From Corallium rubrum (Eukaryota > Cnidaria > Anthozoa > Scleralcyonacea > Coralliidae), in the NCBI GenBank assembly GCA_964035015.1, contig OZ036005.1, positions 11,375,468-11,439,467 of the forward strand: a stretch of DNA of 64,000 bases, given 5' to 3'. Within the stretch, counting starts at the first letter, position 1; every line of letters begins with the position of its first letter. The notes below the pieces were generated by a model that did not search any database, had not been told where the DNA came from, and saw nothing but the letters and a program-made list of their open reading frames with translations. The position numbers and the translations under genes are program-made. Positions 9,606 through 20,868 of this stretch are shown here, one piece after another.

Positions 9606-12437
9606 ATGGTTTTTTTAAACATTGTTAGTCTGCCCAAGAAAATTGATGAAATAAGGTATTCAATGTCAAACAAGTACATTGATCTTATTGCTTTCAATGA
9701 GACACGGCTTGATTCCAATATAACTGATAATATGGTACACCTTACTGATTACGATATTATTAGAAAAGACAGAACGAGAAATGGAGGTGGTGTTTGTATT
9801 TACTTGCGTAGCTCCATCAACTACAAAATAAGAAATGATCTAGTTCCCTCTGAACTGGAAGCTATTTGTGTTGAAATTATTAAGCCACATAGCAAACCAT
9901 TTTTTGTTACAACAGTTTATAGACCACCCAATGCACTATCTGAATTCTTTGATCGTTTTGAAAAATTGATCAAAGCTATTGATAATGAAAATAAAGAAAT
10001 GTATATTCTGGGTGATCTGAACTGTGATTTACTAAAACCAGATAAGGAATCTAACATTCCTACAAAGAAAATTAAGTCATTGTACGAACTATATCAGTTA
10101 TCACAACTGATAGATGAGGCTACTCGAGTGACTATGACAGCCACCAGTCTAATTGATCATATTGTTACAAATACACCAGAGAAAATTTCTGACTCTGGTG
10201 TCATTCACACAGGTATAAGCGATCATAGTTTAGTTTTTGCAATCAGAAAAATTTCTGTTATTAAAAAACAAGAAAATATTGTTGAGATGAGAAACATGAA
10301 AAATTTTGATGAAGAAAAATTTGTTGCGGAACTGCTGAAACAGCACTGGGAATATGTATATTTTTTTGCCGAAGACCCAAATACTATGTGGGAAATTTGG
10401 AAGAAATTATTCTTGGAAGTCTTAGACAAGCATGCACCACTTCAACACAAAAAACCCAAATCGAAAAAAGTCCCTTGGATCACAAGTGATATAAAGAAAC
10501 TTATAAATACAAGGGATAAATTAAAACGAAAAGCCATCTTAACAAGCCTAGAAATTGATTGGTTAAACTATAAGATAACTAGAAATAAAGTAAATGTAGA
10601 GCTAAGGAATGCCAAAAAAGATTACTATTCCTCGAAAATAGCTGGTCAAAAATTCAATCCCAAAAATACCTGGAAAACTATAAACAACTTATTAGGTAGG
10701 CAAAACAAACCAACAGTGGTGAATGAACTAATACTAGATGAAAATAATTTATCAAATCCCCAAGATATTGTAGAGGGCTTTAATGATTATTTTTCAAATA
10801 TTGGCCCTGATTTAGCTAGCAAAATTGATACTGCAAATTACAATTTTGAAACGTATACTAAAAATGCTAAATCAGAATTTGCTGCATTCCAGCCTGTTAC
10901 TGTCAATAATGTCTGTCGTCTCCTACATGGACTTTCTAGCAATAAAGCCACTGGCATTGATAAGATTTCTTGTAAAATTATTAAAATAGCGGCACCTGCC
11001 ATTTCAGATTCACTGACACTTATTTTTAATCAGGCTATTACTCTATCTTCTTTTCCTGATCAATGGAAAGTGGCTAAAGTAATACCAATGTATAAAACTG
11101 GCCAACGGAATATTCCAGGAAACTACAGGTCAATATCAGTTTTACCGGCCATTAGCAAAATTATGGAACGAATTCTGTATGATCAACTGTACAACTACTT
11201 AACAAAATTTGAAGTTTTAAGCGATTCCCAATTTGGTTTTCGAAAATTTCACTCCACAGCTACTGCATTACTAGACTGTACCAATGATTGGTATGTGAAT
11301 CTAGATAGAAAAATGTTTAACCTAGTAGTTTTAATTGACTTGAAAAAAGCATTTGATACTGTTGATCATCAAATTCTGTTGAGGAAATTAGAGCTTTATG
11401 GAGTTAAAGGACAAGCTCTAACTTTGCTCAAATCATATCTTACAAACCGAAATCAAAAATGCCAAGTAAAAAACTCTTTTTCATCAGAACGACTGATAAA
11501 GTGTGGCGTACCACAAGGTTCCATCTTAGGGCCACTATTCTTTTTGTTATATATTAATGATTTGCCTGAATGTCTTAATAAAACAAAACCTCGGTTGTTC
11601 GCCGACGACACAAATCTGACAGCTTCGGGAGATTCTATAACTGACCTTGAAGCTGCAGTAAATTCTGATTTAGAAAACCTTAGAAAATGGTTAATCGCCA
11701 ATAAACTTAGCCTCAACGTAGCTAAGACTGAATTTATGTTAATTGGATCAAAACAAATGATGAAAAATATTTCTGATTACCATCCGAATGTTTTCATTGA
11801 AAATAAACAAATTAAGCAAGTTCATCAATGCAAATCTCTTGGAGTAACAATTGACCAGCATTTGTCTTGGAAAAGTAATACTGAAAATATTTGCAAAAAA
11901 ATAACAGCAGGAATCTCTGCTATTCGTCGGGTCAAACCTTTTGTTGATAAAGATACACTCATTTCGATATATAACGCTATTGTTCGGCCATACTTTGATT
12001 ACTGCTGTGAAGTATGGGATGTGTTTGGTGAATCACAATCAAAACGACTCCAAAGACTCCAAAATAGAGCTGCTAGAATTATCTTGAACATGAGCAATGA
12101 CATAAATCACTCTATTGCTCTACGTGCATTGGGCTGGGAGCCACTCAAAACAGAAAGGAAGAAAGCTAAGGCGAAAATGATGTATAAAGTATTAAATAAA
12201 ATGGGTCCCAAATCACTCACTAATCATTTTTCATACAAAAATGAGAAAATAAACTACAACCTTCGGGACATTTCAAGTGGCCTTAGCTTACCAAAACCGC
12301 GTACAAACAATATGAAAAATAGTTTCATGTATGACGGAGCATACCTTTGGAATTCTATTCCAAAGGAAATTAGGGAAAGCAAAACTCTTTCTTCCTTTCG
12401 AAATAAAATCGCTGCTCACATCATTGACATAGAGTAA
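9606..12437 (+). CDS. LINE ORF2: APE endonuclease and reverse transcriptase
   Basis: 943 aa from the first in-frame ATG; the frame is open upstream of 9549 into the end of ORF1 without an ATG. An AP-endonuclease domain (about 1-220) shows LNIVSLPKKIDEIR, FNETRLDS, TTVYRPPNA, ILGDLNCDLL, SLIDHIVTN and GISDHSLVF. The reverse transcriptase shows NKATGIDKIS, NYRSISVLPAISKIMERIL, QFGFRKFHSTATALL, VLIDLKKAFDTVDH, GVPQGSILGPLFFLLYINDL and the catalytic FADDTNL. The C terminus has the LQRLQNRAARIIL and AYLWNSIPKEIRES motifs common to this LINE group. It nicks target DNA and primes reverse transcription there. No frameshift is visible, so it is potentially active. How ORF2 is translated (reinitiation or -1 shift) cannot be told. 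Confidence 0.92.
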   Translation: MVFLNIVSLPKKIDEIRYSMSNKYIDLIAFNETRLDSNITDNMVHLTDYDIIRKDRTRNGGGVCIYLRSSINYKIRNDLVPSELEAICVEIIKPHSKPFFVTTVYRPPNALSEFFDRFEKLIKAIDNENKEMYILGDLNCDLLKPDKESNIPTKKIKSLYELYQLSQLIDEATRVTMTATSLIDHIVTNTPEKISDSGVIHTGISDHSLVFAIRKISVIKKQENIVEMRNMKNFDEEKFVAELLKQHWEYVYFFAEDPNTMWEIWKKLFLEVLDKHAPLQHKKPKSKKVPWITSDIKKLINTRDKLKRKAILTSLEIDWLNYKITRNKVNVELRNAKKDYYSSKIAGQKFNPKNTWKTINNLLGRQNKPTVVNELILDENNLSNPQDIVEGFNDYFSNIGPDLASKIDTANYNFETYTKNAKSEFAAFQPVTVNNVCRLLHGLSSNKATGIDKISCKIIKIAAPAISDSLTLIFNQAITLSSFPDQWKVAKVIPMYKTGQRNIPGNYRSISVLPAISKIMERILYDQLYNYLTKFEVLSDSQFGFRKFHSTATALLDCTNDWYVNLDRKMFNLVVLIDLKKAFDTVDHQILLRKLELYGVKGQALTLLKSYLTNRNQKCQVKNSFSSERLIKCGVPQGSILGPLFFLLYINDLPECLNKTKPRLFADDTNLTASGDSITDLEAAVNSDLENLRKWLIANKLSLNVAKTEFMLIGSKQMMKNISDYHPNVFIENKQIKQVHQCKSLGVTIDQHLSWKSNTENICKKITAGISAIRRVKPFVDKDTLISIYNAIVRPYFDYCCEVWDVFGESQSKRLQRLQNRAARIILNMSNDINHSIALRALGWEPLKTERKKAKAKMMYKVLNKMGPKSLTNHFSYKNEKINYNLRDISSGLSLPKPRTNNMKNSFMYDGAYLWNSIPKEIRESKTLSSFRNKIAAHIIDIE

Positions 12438-12650
12438 TAAGTAAATTGATGTGCCTGTAAATATCCTAATAACGTTCTTATCATGTAAATAATTTAATAT
12501 TCTACCTTTTTAAATTTAAGTTTCTTGTAAATAGCTCTAAATAATTTTCTACATGTATCATTTTTCTATTTTTGCACACGCCCCTTGTGGAAATCAGCTT
12601 CGGTTGACAAGGTCAGCGTGTATAAATAAAGATACTACTACTACTACTAC

Positions 12651-12858
12651 AATGTAACGTAAGGTCTCACAATGTAACGTAATGTCTCACAATGTAACAT
12701 AAGGTCTCACAATGTAACGTAAGGTCTCACAATATAACGTAAGGTCTCACAATGTAACGTAATGTCTCACAATGTAACGTAAGGTCTCACAATGTAACGT
12801 AAGGTCTCACAATGTAACGTAAGGTCTCACAATGTAACGTAATGTCTCACAATGTAAA
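12651..12858. repeat. 20-bp minisatellite, right part
   Basis: About ten further copies of the unit at 6118-7892 in the same phase orientation, ending at aaagtctcgtaacataaac. This shows the LINE split one array. Confidence 0.95.
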
Positions 12859-13855
12859 GTCTCGTAACATAAACTTTCGAGTTTCGAATTCTTCCAATCA
12901 CTCTGTTGTTTGCGTCATGCAGGCTATACATTATTAAAACATTAAAACTAGTTTTAGTTGTTTTTTTAAACATAAATGTATTATAAATTTATTTGCATGT
13001 AGGCAAGGTGAGACATTTGATTTGGAAAAGCATCCACAGGTATTTTAAATCTTAACAGATACTACATTTTAACTTTTAAAATTTCGTACCTACAAGCAGT
13101 GACAAAAGTGTAAGTGTTGGGACACTACAACTTAAAGGGCAACATTTTCCGTTTTAAGTTCCCGCCCACTCCCCCCCCCCCCCCCCCCCCCCAACCCCAG
13201 TTCAATGTTGGTGACTATTTAAGCGCTCATTGTCACGTTACTCAGTCCCTTATTTTCTAGTCAACATTTGAAAAAATTGAAAAAAGTGGGGGAGGGAGGG
13301 ATAAACTTTATCACGAGAGAAAATGTAAAATATATTAAGTTAGCCTACAAACATGAAGTATCCCAAGGTATTTTGTCACTGATTGTAGTTGTACAAGGAA
13401 AATTGCGCTAAGTTTGTGAGTGGGGTGGAGGGTAAGAGGTCGTTTTTTGCAGGCGTTTGAGATACATTCAAAAAGGCAAATTTAGGATCAGAGAAACATT
13501 GAACACTTTTTCCAGGCCTTAATAATCAGTACAAAAAGCAACTGATATAAAGAAACTTATATAAATATTTTTTCTCCACAGGGCACAGAAGTAAAGGCAA
13601 TCACCTACTCGAATATGCAAGTTCACGATAACGACGACAAACATGAAGTGTATGTTATAATAGATATATAAAGAATACAGCACTTGAGTCATATTAACTG
13701 CCGGGGAGAAGAAACATAATGGAACAGACAAACACTTACTGTATTACACTTGCTGTGAGGATAGCCTGCGTGGCGGCCCAACTTCTACACGCGAAGCCAT
13801 GCTGCAGGCTACTGTGGAGACTAAAACAAGCAGTGAACAATCAGCAGGTTACATA
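12859..13855. other. No gene recognised; C homopolymer
   Basis: Only a run of more than 20 C at about 13170-13192 and AT-rich unique-looking sequence. Short open frames lack any recognisable domain. Confidence 0.4.
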
Positions 13856-14310
13856 GTCATCCTCGTTCCCAGGGCCTCATCGGTACACTGGAAAATTCGG
13901 AGGCGCGCCCTTGGGTGCGTGCATGGGCATAATATAACGAAACAAACGAGATGCACTCAGTTATTTGCAGAAAAGTTGCTTTACGATTATGACGCTGGAC
14001 AAAGTAGCGGAATTTCTCTTACCGAATAATTTGACGTCGCCGACCGAACGAGTCGCCGAGTCATGTTATGTCTAAAATCGTTCGAGTATGAGAGTTAAAG
14101 GATGAAACTCATTGCAGTTCCGGCTCGCCTTAGCAATCCTACCTTATTCGTAGACATTTTCGGTGCTATCTGAGCGGTAATCTTCACTCTATTCACAGCG
14201 TTGTTTAACAGTTGAATATATATTTTCCCACTTCCTGTTTTAGACAATAACCTTCGTCCAGCCAGGCCTCCGATTTTCCAGTGTACCGAGGAGGCCCTGA
14301 GAACGAGGAT
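13856..14310. mobile_element. MULE-like MITE 1 (9-bp target duplication)
   Basis: The inverted ends atcctcgttcccagggcctc and gaggccctgagaacgaggat are flanked by ggttacata at 13847-13855 and 14311-14319. The left end carries three extra bases. The second inverted segment, gtacactggaaaattcggag, recurs reversed at about 14260-14290. A 9-bp duplication and long TIRs fit Mutator-like elements. Non-autonomous: no transposase. Confidence 0.65.
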
Positions 14311-14856
14311 GGTTACATAACGTATTATATTTTTTTATTGCCATTAAAGTGCCTATGAAACGAAAATTTTTATTTGATATTTTCGTTGATAAAGGGCTAA
14401 AAATTAGGTTGCCTTGTTAAAACTTAATATCACGTCTTTCTACAACCCCAAAATCTCTGTCAAACATGATAAATCTTTTGCGACAAATTCCACGCGGTCA
14501 AAAATATGTGCATAATAGCTTGTGACATAAATTAATTTTAATTTTCACATGCCTCGGTTTCCTTTGTTCTTTTCGGGGAATATATTCAATAGCCCCTGAT
14601 AACAATGGCAAAATAATAGATTAATATTCCCTTCAATATTTCTTTTCTATTATGACTCCTGTCAACCTCGCCCATGTGAAAAATAAGTACGTTATTTTGA
14701 GGCCCCTTGTGTTTATTTAAGAAATCACATATCCCCTCGTGGCCCAGCCTCGTACCCAGGCGCTTATGAAATATCTTCTCAATCGTCAATTATAGTAGAG
14801 GACTTGGTAAATGGTGTTATTGGTGCATATTAGATTAGACAATGGTTTCACGTTGA
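14311..14856. other. AT-rich sequence, no gene
   Basis: Contains ttaaagtgcctatgaaacga at 14345, resembling one end of the foldback at 47162-47627, and a cagcctcgtacccaggcgc end-like motif at about 14747 that matches the MULE-like family terminus. Both look like solitary relics. Confidence 0.3.
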
Positions 14857-14932
14857 ATTTATAATTAAGAAATCACGGTAATAAACGGTTCTTTGTTTGT
14901 GCCGTTTATTATCTGATTTCTTAATTATAAAT
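14857..14932. repeat. Palindrome
   Basis: The arm atttataattaagaaatc is mirrored by gatttcttaattataaat around ataaacgg...ccgtttat. A small hairpin of about 76 bp. Confidence 0.7.
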
Positions 14933-15333
14933 TGCGCGACCTTTACTGGGTTTCAAAACTCGTACACACGACAAATATTTTCCTCTGATTGGCTAATTAG
15001 TTCATAATTATTAATGAGTTTGAGAAAGGTTTGTCTCAGGCCGCTTATAAATTGTCGAATAAATCAGAGTTGAACAAGTATTTTCTAATGGATTGTTTTT
15101 ACTTGAGCAACAGTTTAATACAGATTCTTAGATTTCCATATTTTCCAGTCACAAATATTAAGAAAAAAGATTTGTTTCTTAGGCACTTTAATTTCGCTAA
15201 CACAATAATTACTGTATATAATATATATGTAATATATATATGTGATATATACAATATTGCGACCCGCGAACTGTATGCGTATTTATTGGAGTCAAACATC
15301 TAATTGGTCATTTTTCAAAAGAGTTAGAAAATT

Positions 15334-15685
15334 CAACCTCGTTCCCAGGGCCTTTTTGAAATTGGGAGTGCGGGAAATGGCCCTGGCATCGGCTGGTGGA
15401 CTCTGCATTTTAATTGGTTGATTGATAAACATTCCTCGGGAAACGTAATTATGCATAGTTTTGTGCCAGTTATAATCAAATAGCTTCAACGGAACCGCCA
15501 ACGGGACCAATGAGACCGCCCATTACAATGAACTTCTCCCACCGGACTGCCATTACTCCGAATAATTTTGCATACTAAATTAATTGCTAATTTATTACAT
15601 CCAGTATTTCTGGGTGCTGTGACAAGCCGGTGCCAGGGCTTTTTCCCGCCCTCCTAATTTCAAAAAGGCCCTGGGAACGAGGTTG
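15334..15685. mobile_element. MULE-like MITE 2 (9-10 bp target duplication)
   Basis: The left end caacctcgttcccagggcct and the right end aggccctgggaacgaggttg are inverted copies. Flanks ttagaaaatt (15324-15333) and ttagagaatt (15686-15695) match at 9 of 10 bases. The interior recurs, without the ends, in reverse orientation at 37079-37345. It shares terminal sequence with the elements at 13856 and 40622. No coding capacity. Confidence 0.7.
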
Positions 15686-15827
15686 TTAGAGAATTATGAC
15701 GGGTTAAGACAGGCCAGGGGCGTCAGGGGCACATGATCGAGAGGCCAATTTTTAACTTAACGAAGCAAAATAATAAATTATCTGAAGTCTGAACTGTTGA
15801 ACGGTAAACTCAGTTTGATAATAATCA

Positions 15828-16672
15828 ACTCTGTTACACGGGGCAATTTTTCATTGCAACGCCGTTGCGAGACAAGTTGCATGAACCATTGCACCCTGTA
15901 ACACGCTGTGCAATGGTCAAAATCGTTGCGAGACAAGTTGCAATGGTCAAAATGTGCATGAACCATTGCACCCTGTAACACGCTGTGCAATGGTCAAAAT
16001 CGTTGCGAGACAAGTTGCATGAACCATTGCACCCTGTAACACGCTGTGCAATGGTCAAAATGTGCATGAACCATTGCACCCTGTAACACGCTGTGCAATG
16101 GTCAAAATGTGCATGAACCATTGCACCCTGTAACACGCTGTGCAATGGTCAAAATGTGCATGAACCATTGCACCCTGTAACACGCTGTGCAATGGTCAAA
16201 ATCGTTGCGAGACAAGTTGCATGAACCATTGCACCCTGTAACACGCTGTGCAATGGTCAAAATATGCATGAACCATTGCACCCTGTAACACGCTGTGCAA
16301 TGGTCAAAATGTGCATGAACCATTGCACCCTGTAACACGCTGTGCAATGGTCAAAATCCTTGCGAGACAAGTTGCAACAATCGTTGCACAAAGAGGAATC
16401 GGGTTCTACTTTCTGCAACAATTGCAGCAATTTGTTTCAGTGTTGCACCGTGTAACACCCCTTCAGCAACTTGTCTCACAATATTTTGTTATGATTTGGC
16501 ACTCAATCGAGCCTCTCTCCAGTCTATTCGCTTTTATCGAAATCCAAATCAGTGGAAAATTGCATAAACGCGTTGCAGCGTGTAACACTCCCTGTCTCGC
16601 AACTGCATTGCTGCATGAGTCATCATTGCGAGACAAGTTGCATGAAAAATTGCACTGTGTGACAGGGCCTTT
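15828..16672. repeat. Tandem array of hairpin units within an inverted repeat
   Basis: About nine units of 47, 62 or 77 bp, each containing the hairpin ccattgcac...gtgcaatgg plus tgcatgaa; longer units add cgttgcgagacaagt. The array is bounded by inverted ends (cggggcaatttttcattgc at 15838 and gcatgaaaaattgcactgtg near 16640), so it appears to be an element whose interior amplified. The open frames it creates (HSVLQGAMVHAHFDHCTACY) are by-products. Confidence 0.8.
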
Positions 16673-16727
16673 AATTGATTTCTTGCTGTCGACGTCATGG
16701 ATGGTGGCTTTTGTAGGGCTTTATTTA

Positions 16728-17280
16728 GGGGGCGATTACATGGATGGGGCTGGCCCGGTTAACCGGCTAGCCCGCTTTATATATAAAACGCATGTTGTTT
16801 TAACATTTCGATTACATGGCAAGCGGGCTAGCCCGGTTTGCCGGGATCCCGGTTGTCGCAACCGGGCTAGCCCGGTTAACTGGGATGAAAATGTCCATGT
16901 AATCGTTTTCATCCCGGCAAACCGGGCTGAAAAACTGTTGAACTCGTTTCGATACGCGTTCGTTTGCTTGACTGTGTGAATAAATAGTGCTGAAAGGAAC
17001 TGAAATAGAACATCAACGTTGTTTGTGTGTTTCGTGATCAAAGCGAATTAATATTTAATAAATTAATTAGTCTTCGTGAAGACGCTTTCCTGGTTTGGCT
17101 AAGACTTTAACAATCTTTTTATTAACGATGGGGGCTTACAAAATAAATAATAGACTAATTAGTGTAAAATTGAAGTAAAACTAACGTAACTTTGCTTATT
17201 TACTTGATAATTGCGAATTTCGGCCTGAAATCATTCCGGCTTACCGGGCTAGCCAGGTCCATGTCCATGTAATCGCCCCC
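16728..17280. mobile_element. TIR element with gggggcgattacatgga ends
   Basis: The left end gggggcgattacatggatgg and the right end ccatgtccatgtaatcgccc are inverted copies. Flanking TTA on both sides suggests a 3-bp target duplication. The interior is filled with cggttaaccgg and gctagcccgg palindromes. Similar interior wording occurs at 42549-43872, so the two are related families. Confidence 0.7.
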
Positions 17281-17464
17281 TTAGTGCACTGGACCCGTTA
17301 TGTGGCTTTGTTTATATTACCAGTGGTTATTACTGTCTGGGGCTCTCTATAACGTTTTTAGACCACTGCCATAGGTCCCCTTTATGGTTTGATTAAAGTG
17401 TCACTATGATGAAAAAATCGTCAGTCTTTTTTGTATCTGCGCAGCAGATATATTGCTATCGTGT

Positions 17465-17495
<31 letters not shown>

Positions 17496-17559
17496 ATGTA
17501 TGTGGGTTAGCTTTTTTGGGTAACCACTGACCTGTAGTGTGTGCTGTGCTCTAACAATA
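17281..17559. other. Unique-looking sequence with short TG repeats
   Basis: Contains tgtgtgtgtg and (tgta)n at 17465-17502. The segment 17394-17433 (aaagtgtcactatgatgaaa) is an inverted copy of 23263-23302, the outer part of the foldback that ends there. Confidence 0.5.
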
Positions 17560-18690
17560 TTTCACGAAGTCCTTCGAAGCGACAAAGTTTTGGATTAAAA
17601 TACTACGATTCTCAGGGTTCTATGCTATACGATTTTTTCAAATTCACATATCTTGTACATAATTTAACGTTCTATCTAACTGTACGAATTTCGTGAATGG
17701 TACAAACCTACAGACGATTCGGGAATACTTTAAAATGATTGCGTCTGACCGTACGCCAAGTGATAGCATAATAATGCAATTTGATATTTGCGCTCATCTC
17801 AGTTCAAATAGATTTTTCTCCGTTGCTATTCTATACGATTTGTTCTAATTCACATACGTTGTACAGAATTTACGCTCTATCTAACCGTGCAAGTTTCCCA
17901 AATGGCACAAATCTACAAACGATTCAGGGATTTACTTTAAATATGACGTGGCTTGACCGTATGTCAAGTAAATAGCGTAATAATGCAATTTGATATTTGA
18001 TATTTGCGCTCACGTCAGTTCAAATAGCCTTTTCTCCGTTGCTATTCTATACCATGTTTTCTAATTCACATAAGTTGTACAGAATTTAACGCTCTATATA
18101 ACTGTTGAAGTTTCGTGAATGGCACAAACCTACAGACGATTCAGGGGTATACTTTAAAAACGCGGTATCCGCGGGCGGCTCAACTGCAATTGAGATATAT
18201 CCCAATACGGCTGTTAGCCGTTAAATTCTATATTTCCGACAAAGGTTTTGACTAAAACACTGATTTTTCAGGGTTCTATTCTATACGATTTTTTCTAATT
18301 CACATGTGTTGTAGAGTATTTAACGCTCTATCTAACTGTAGAAGACAGTTTCGTGAATGGCACAAACCTACAGACGATTCAGGGGTACTTTAAATATGAT
18401 TGCGTTTGACCCGATAATTGACATTTGATATTTGGCGCTCATCTCAGTTCAAATAGATTTTTCTCCGTTGCTATTCTACGATTTTTTTTAATTCACATTT
18501 GTTGTACAGAATTAACGCTCTATCTAACGGTATAAGTTTCCAAAATGGCACAAACCTACAGGCGATTCAGGGGTATACTTTAGACCCGCGGTGTCCGGCT
18601 CAACAGCTGTATTGGGATATATCTTCAGTTAGCCATTAAATTCTACATTTCCGACAAAGCTTTGCACTAAAACATTTCGCAGATAGGGGA
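17560..18690. repeat. Degenerate tandem repeat of about 210 bp
   Basis: Five diverged copies, recognised by ctattctatacgatttttt followed by ctaattcaca and then gcacaaacctacagacgatt. Copies begin near 17617, 17826, 18041, 18272 and 18468, giving spacings of 196-231 bp. No long open frame. Confidence 0.75.
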
Positions 18691-18825
18691 TATTGCTGAT
18701 AAAACTGGTAAGTATTTTTAACGTGACTTATAGTAAACTTTTGACTGCGATCTACCACAGTTTTTTGTGAGTCATGATAAATTATTTTGGTCAGAGAATT
18801 GAACGTGTACTTTCTCTGATCTTTA

Positions 18826-20665
18826 ATCCCCGAGCCCGGGCGTAGGGCCGAAGGCCCGGAGCCCGGGTGAGGGTGCTAATCTCGACACGCGTGGAGTACA
18901 CGCGAAATTACAAGCAAATGGGAAAGAAATTCTGCGAGATGTTTATATATATATATATATGTACATGTATGTCAACAAATCCGCAACTTTCGCAGTTCGG
19001 AATTCGAATAGCAGGGTTACTGGTAGACCGAAAACGACACTGTGTCCTGAAACTGGCCGAAGCCTGTAAAGAAATCTGCTCTGGTGTATTCTACTTAACC
19101 CGAGGGACCAGGGTGCATTCCATGCATACCTCACGCCGAAGATACGCCAAGGCCTACGGAATGCCACGCCAAGATCTTCAAAATGCCACGCCAAGATCTT
19201 CAAAATGCCACGCAAGATCTTCAAAATCAACATGCCACGCGTACGCCATTAAAGATGCTGGGAGTGCGTTGGAAACAGCTCCCCGTAGCAATTTCTACAA
19301 TGAAATAATGCGTTGCGGTGGCCTGTTTGCCAACGCAAAATTTCCCGAATTTGCGCCAGAAAATTTGGATTTTCTTTATGTAAATGTCATTGTATACTAA
19401 GAAACATAATACTCATTTACTCTTTATGAATTTGGTCGATTCATTGGTCTGGAAGGCACGGGATCTAGCACAGAAATCCTTTGAAAACATGCCAAGCACT
19501 TACACGACCATACGCCAGTACGCCGCAAACACTACAATTTCACGCCAGTACGCCGAGCTCTCTTGAGGTCCACGCCGAAGATCTTCGGCGTGACCCACTT
19601 AAAATGCACCCTGGCCGAGGGAGAACGATGAAGAAATCAGTTTGAAACAAACGGCTTTTTAGATCTTGAAGAGAACTGAATGATGCCTGGTCACGGAGAA
19701 ACCGAAAGAAACCGAACGAGAAAAACAATCTGAATTCTGAAAAGAGTATAGACTGAATTGGCAGTGTTTGTGGTGACAAAAGCAGAAGAAAGTTTAACGG
19801 TAGGAGATTCATATTTAACAGTTTAGCTGAGTCTTGAAAAAGAAAATCATGCAATATAAATAATATTCTTGTCTACAGTTGTCTTTGGACGCTAGGACGT
19901 GGCATTGTGTCTTTTCTTGGCCACTATTATCTATTTTGAATGGAAATTTGTTATTTGGTTCATCTCGTTGTTATAGGACTATAGTCTTAGTCTTAGGACA
20001 ATAGTCTTAGGACTATAGTCTTAGGACTATAATCTTAGTCTTAGGACTATAATCTTAGTCTTTAATAGGACTATATATAGTCTTAGGACTATAATCTTAG
20101 TCTTAGGACTATAATCTTAGTCTTAGGATTATAGCCTTAGGACTATAGTCTTAGTCTTAGGACTATATGTAGTCTTAGTCTTAGGACTATAGTCTTATAA
20201 ATTTAGTCAGGACTATATATAGTCTTATAAATTTAGTCTTAGGACTATAGTCTTATAAATTTAGTCTTAGGACTATAGTCTTATAAATTTAGTCTTAGGA
20301 CTATAGTCTTAGACTTATAGGACTATAGTCTTAGTTTAGGGCTATAGTTTCTTTTTTAATATTGACTTTGTATGCTCTATCGGTGTGTCAATACTTAATA
20401 CTACAAACAGTACATGACTACAGGTGAACTTTGCCAATGAATTTTCTTTGATGTTATACCGGTTTGTTTCTCTCTTTCTATTCAAAAGTTTTCAGGCTGT
20501 TAATTTTATTATTACATAGACTAAATATAAAAACTATAATAGACTTAAATAAAAATCAAAACAACCAAAACCAGAAAGTGTGTGTGATGATGGTGGTGGG
20601 GGTGGTTTACAAAAATGTATATATTAAAAGTGGGCGAGGGGTTGTTGCGATCATGTATTTCTAGT
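18826..20665 (+). repeat. Dispersed repeat, copy A
   Basis: Begins with the GC-rich palindrome ccgagcccgggc...gcccgggtgagggtgc and shares many blocks in the same order with 58146-59297: gtttgtggtgacaaaagcag, gtaggagattcatatttaac, cggtgtgtcaatac, gggcgaggggttgttgcg. Copy A also holds amplified catgccacgcaagatcttca units (19150-19235) and the agtctt array. No protein domain recognised; possibly a non-autonomous retroelement. Confidence 0.65.
19970..20350. repeat. Short tandem repeat, ggactatagtctta
   Basis: Irregular repeats of gactatagtcttag with ataaattt spacers. The unit is self-complementary (actatagt), so the array can cruciform. Located inside dispersed-repeat copy A. A related short palindromic cluster (atcttataagat) lies at 20660-20790. 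Confidence 0.8.
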
Positions 20666-20868
20666 TATCTTATAAGATCTCGATAAAATCTTATAAGATC
20701 TACGTGTAAAAATCTTATAAGATTTTTCTTAAGATCTTACAAGATTTTCCAAGATCGCACAAGATCTTACAAGATCTTGACAAGTGATTCTCAGTGGTGG
20801 GTATGGCGCAGATACATGTACGCATAGCGGACCTTTTGTTTTTGATCTTATCATAAAGTACATTTAAA

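Larger units (their letters stand above)
7893..12650 (+). mobile_element. Near-complete CR1/L2-like LINE
   Basis: A non-LTR retrotransposon inserted into the minisatellite. The 5' junction is seven bases before the ORF1 ATG. Two intact ORFs follow, then a 3' UTR of about 210 bp ending ataaagatactactactac. A short 3' tandem tail is typical of the CR1/L2 group in the Jockey superfamily. Target duplication cannot be judged because the target is itself tandem. Intact frames and a clean junction suggest a recent insertion. Clade assignment is from domain order only. Confidence 0.9.

Noticed and set aside
15834..16347. Repeated AMVHAHFDHCTACYRVQW protein
   Set aside because: By-product of the hairpin tandem array, whose unit lengths vary and shift frames.
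19540..19854. 104-aa minus-strand ORF
   Set aside because: Low-complexity (FLLLLSPQ) frame inside a dispersed repeat with no homology and no splice context.
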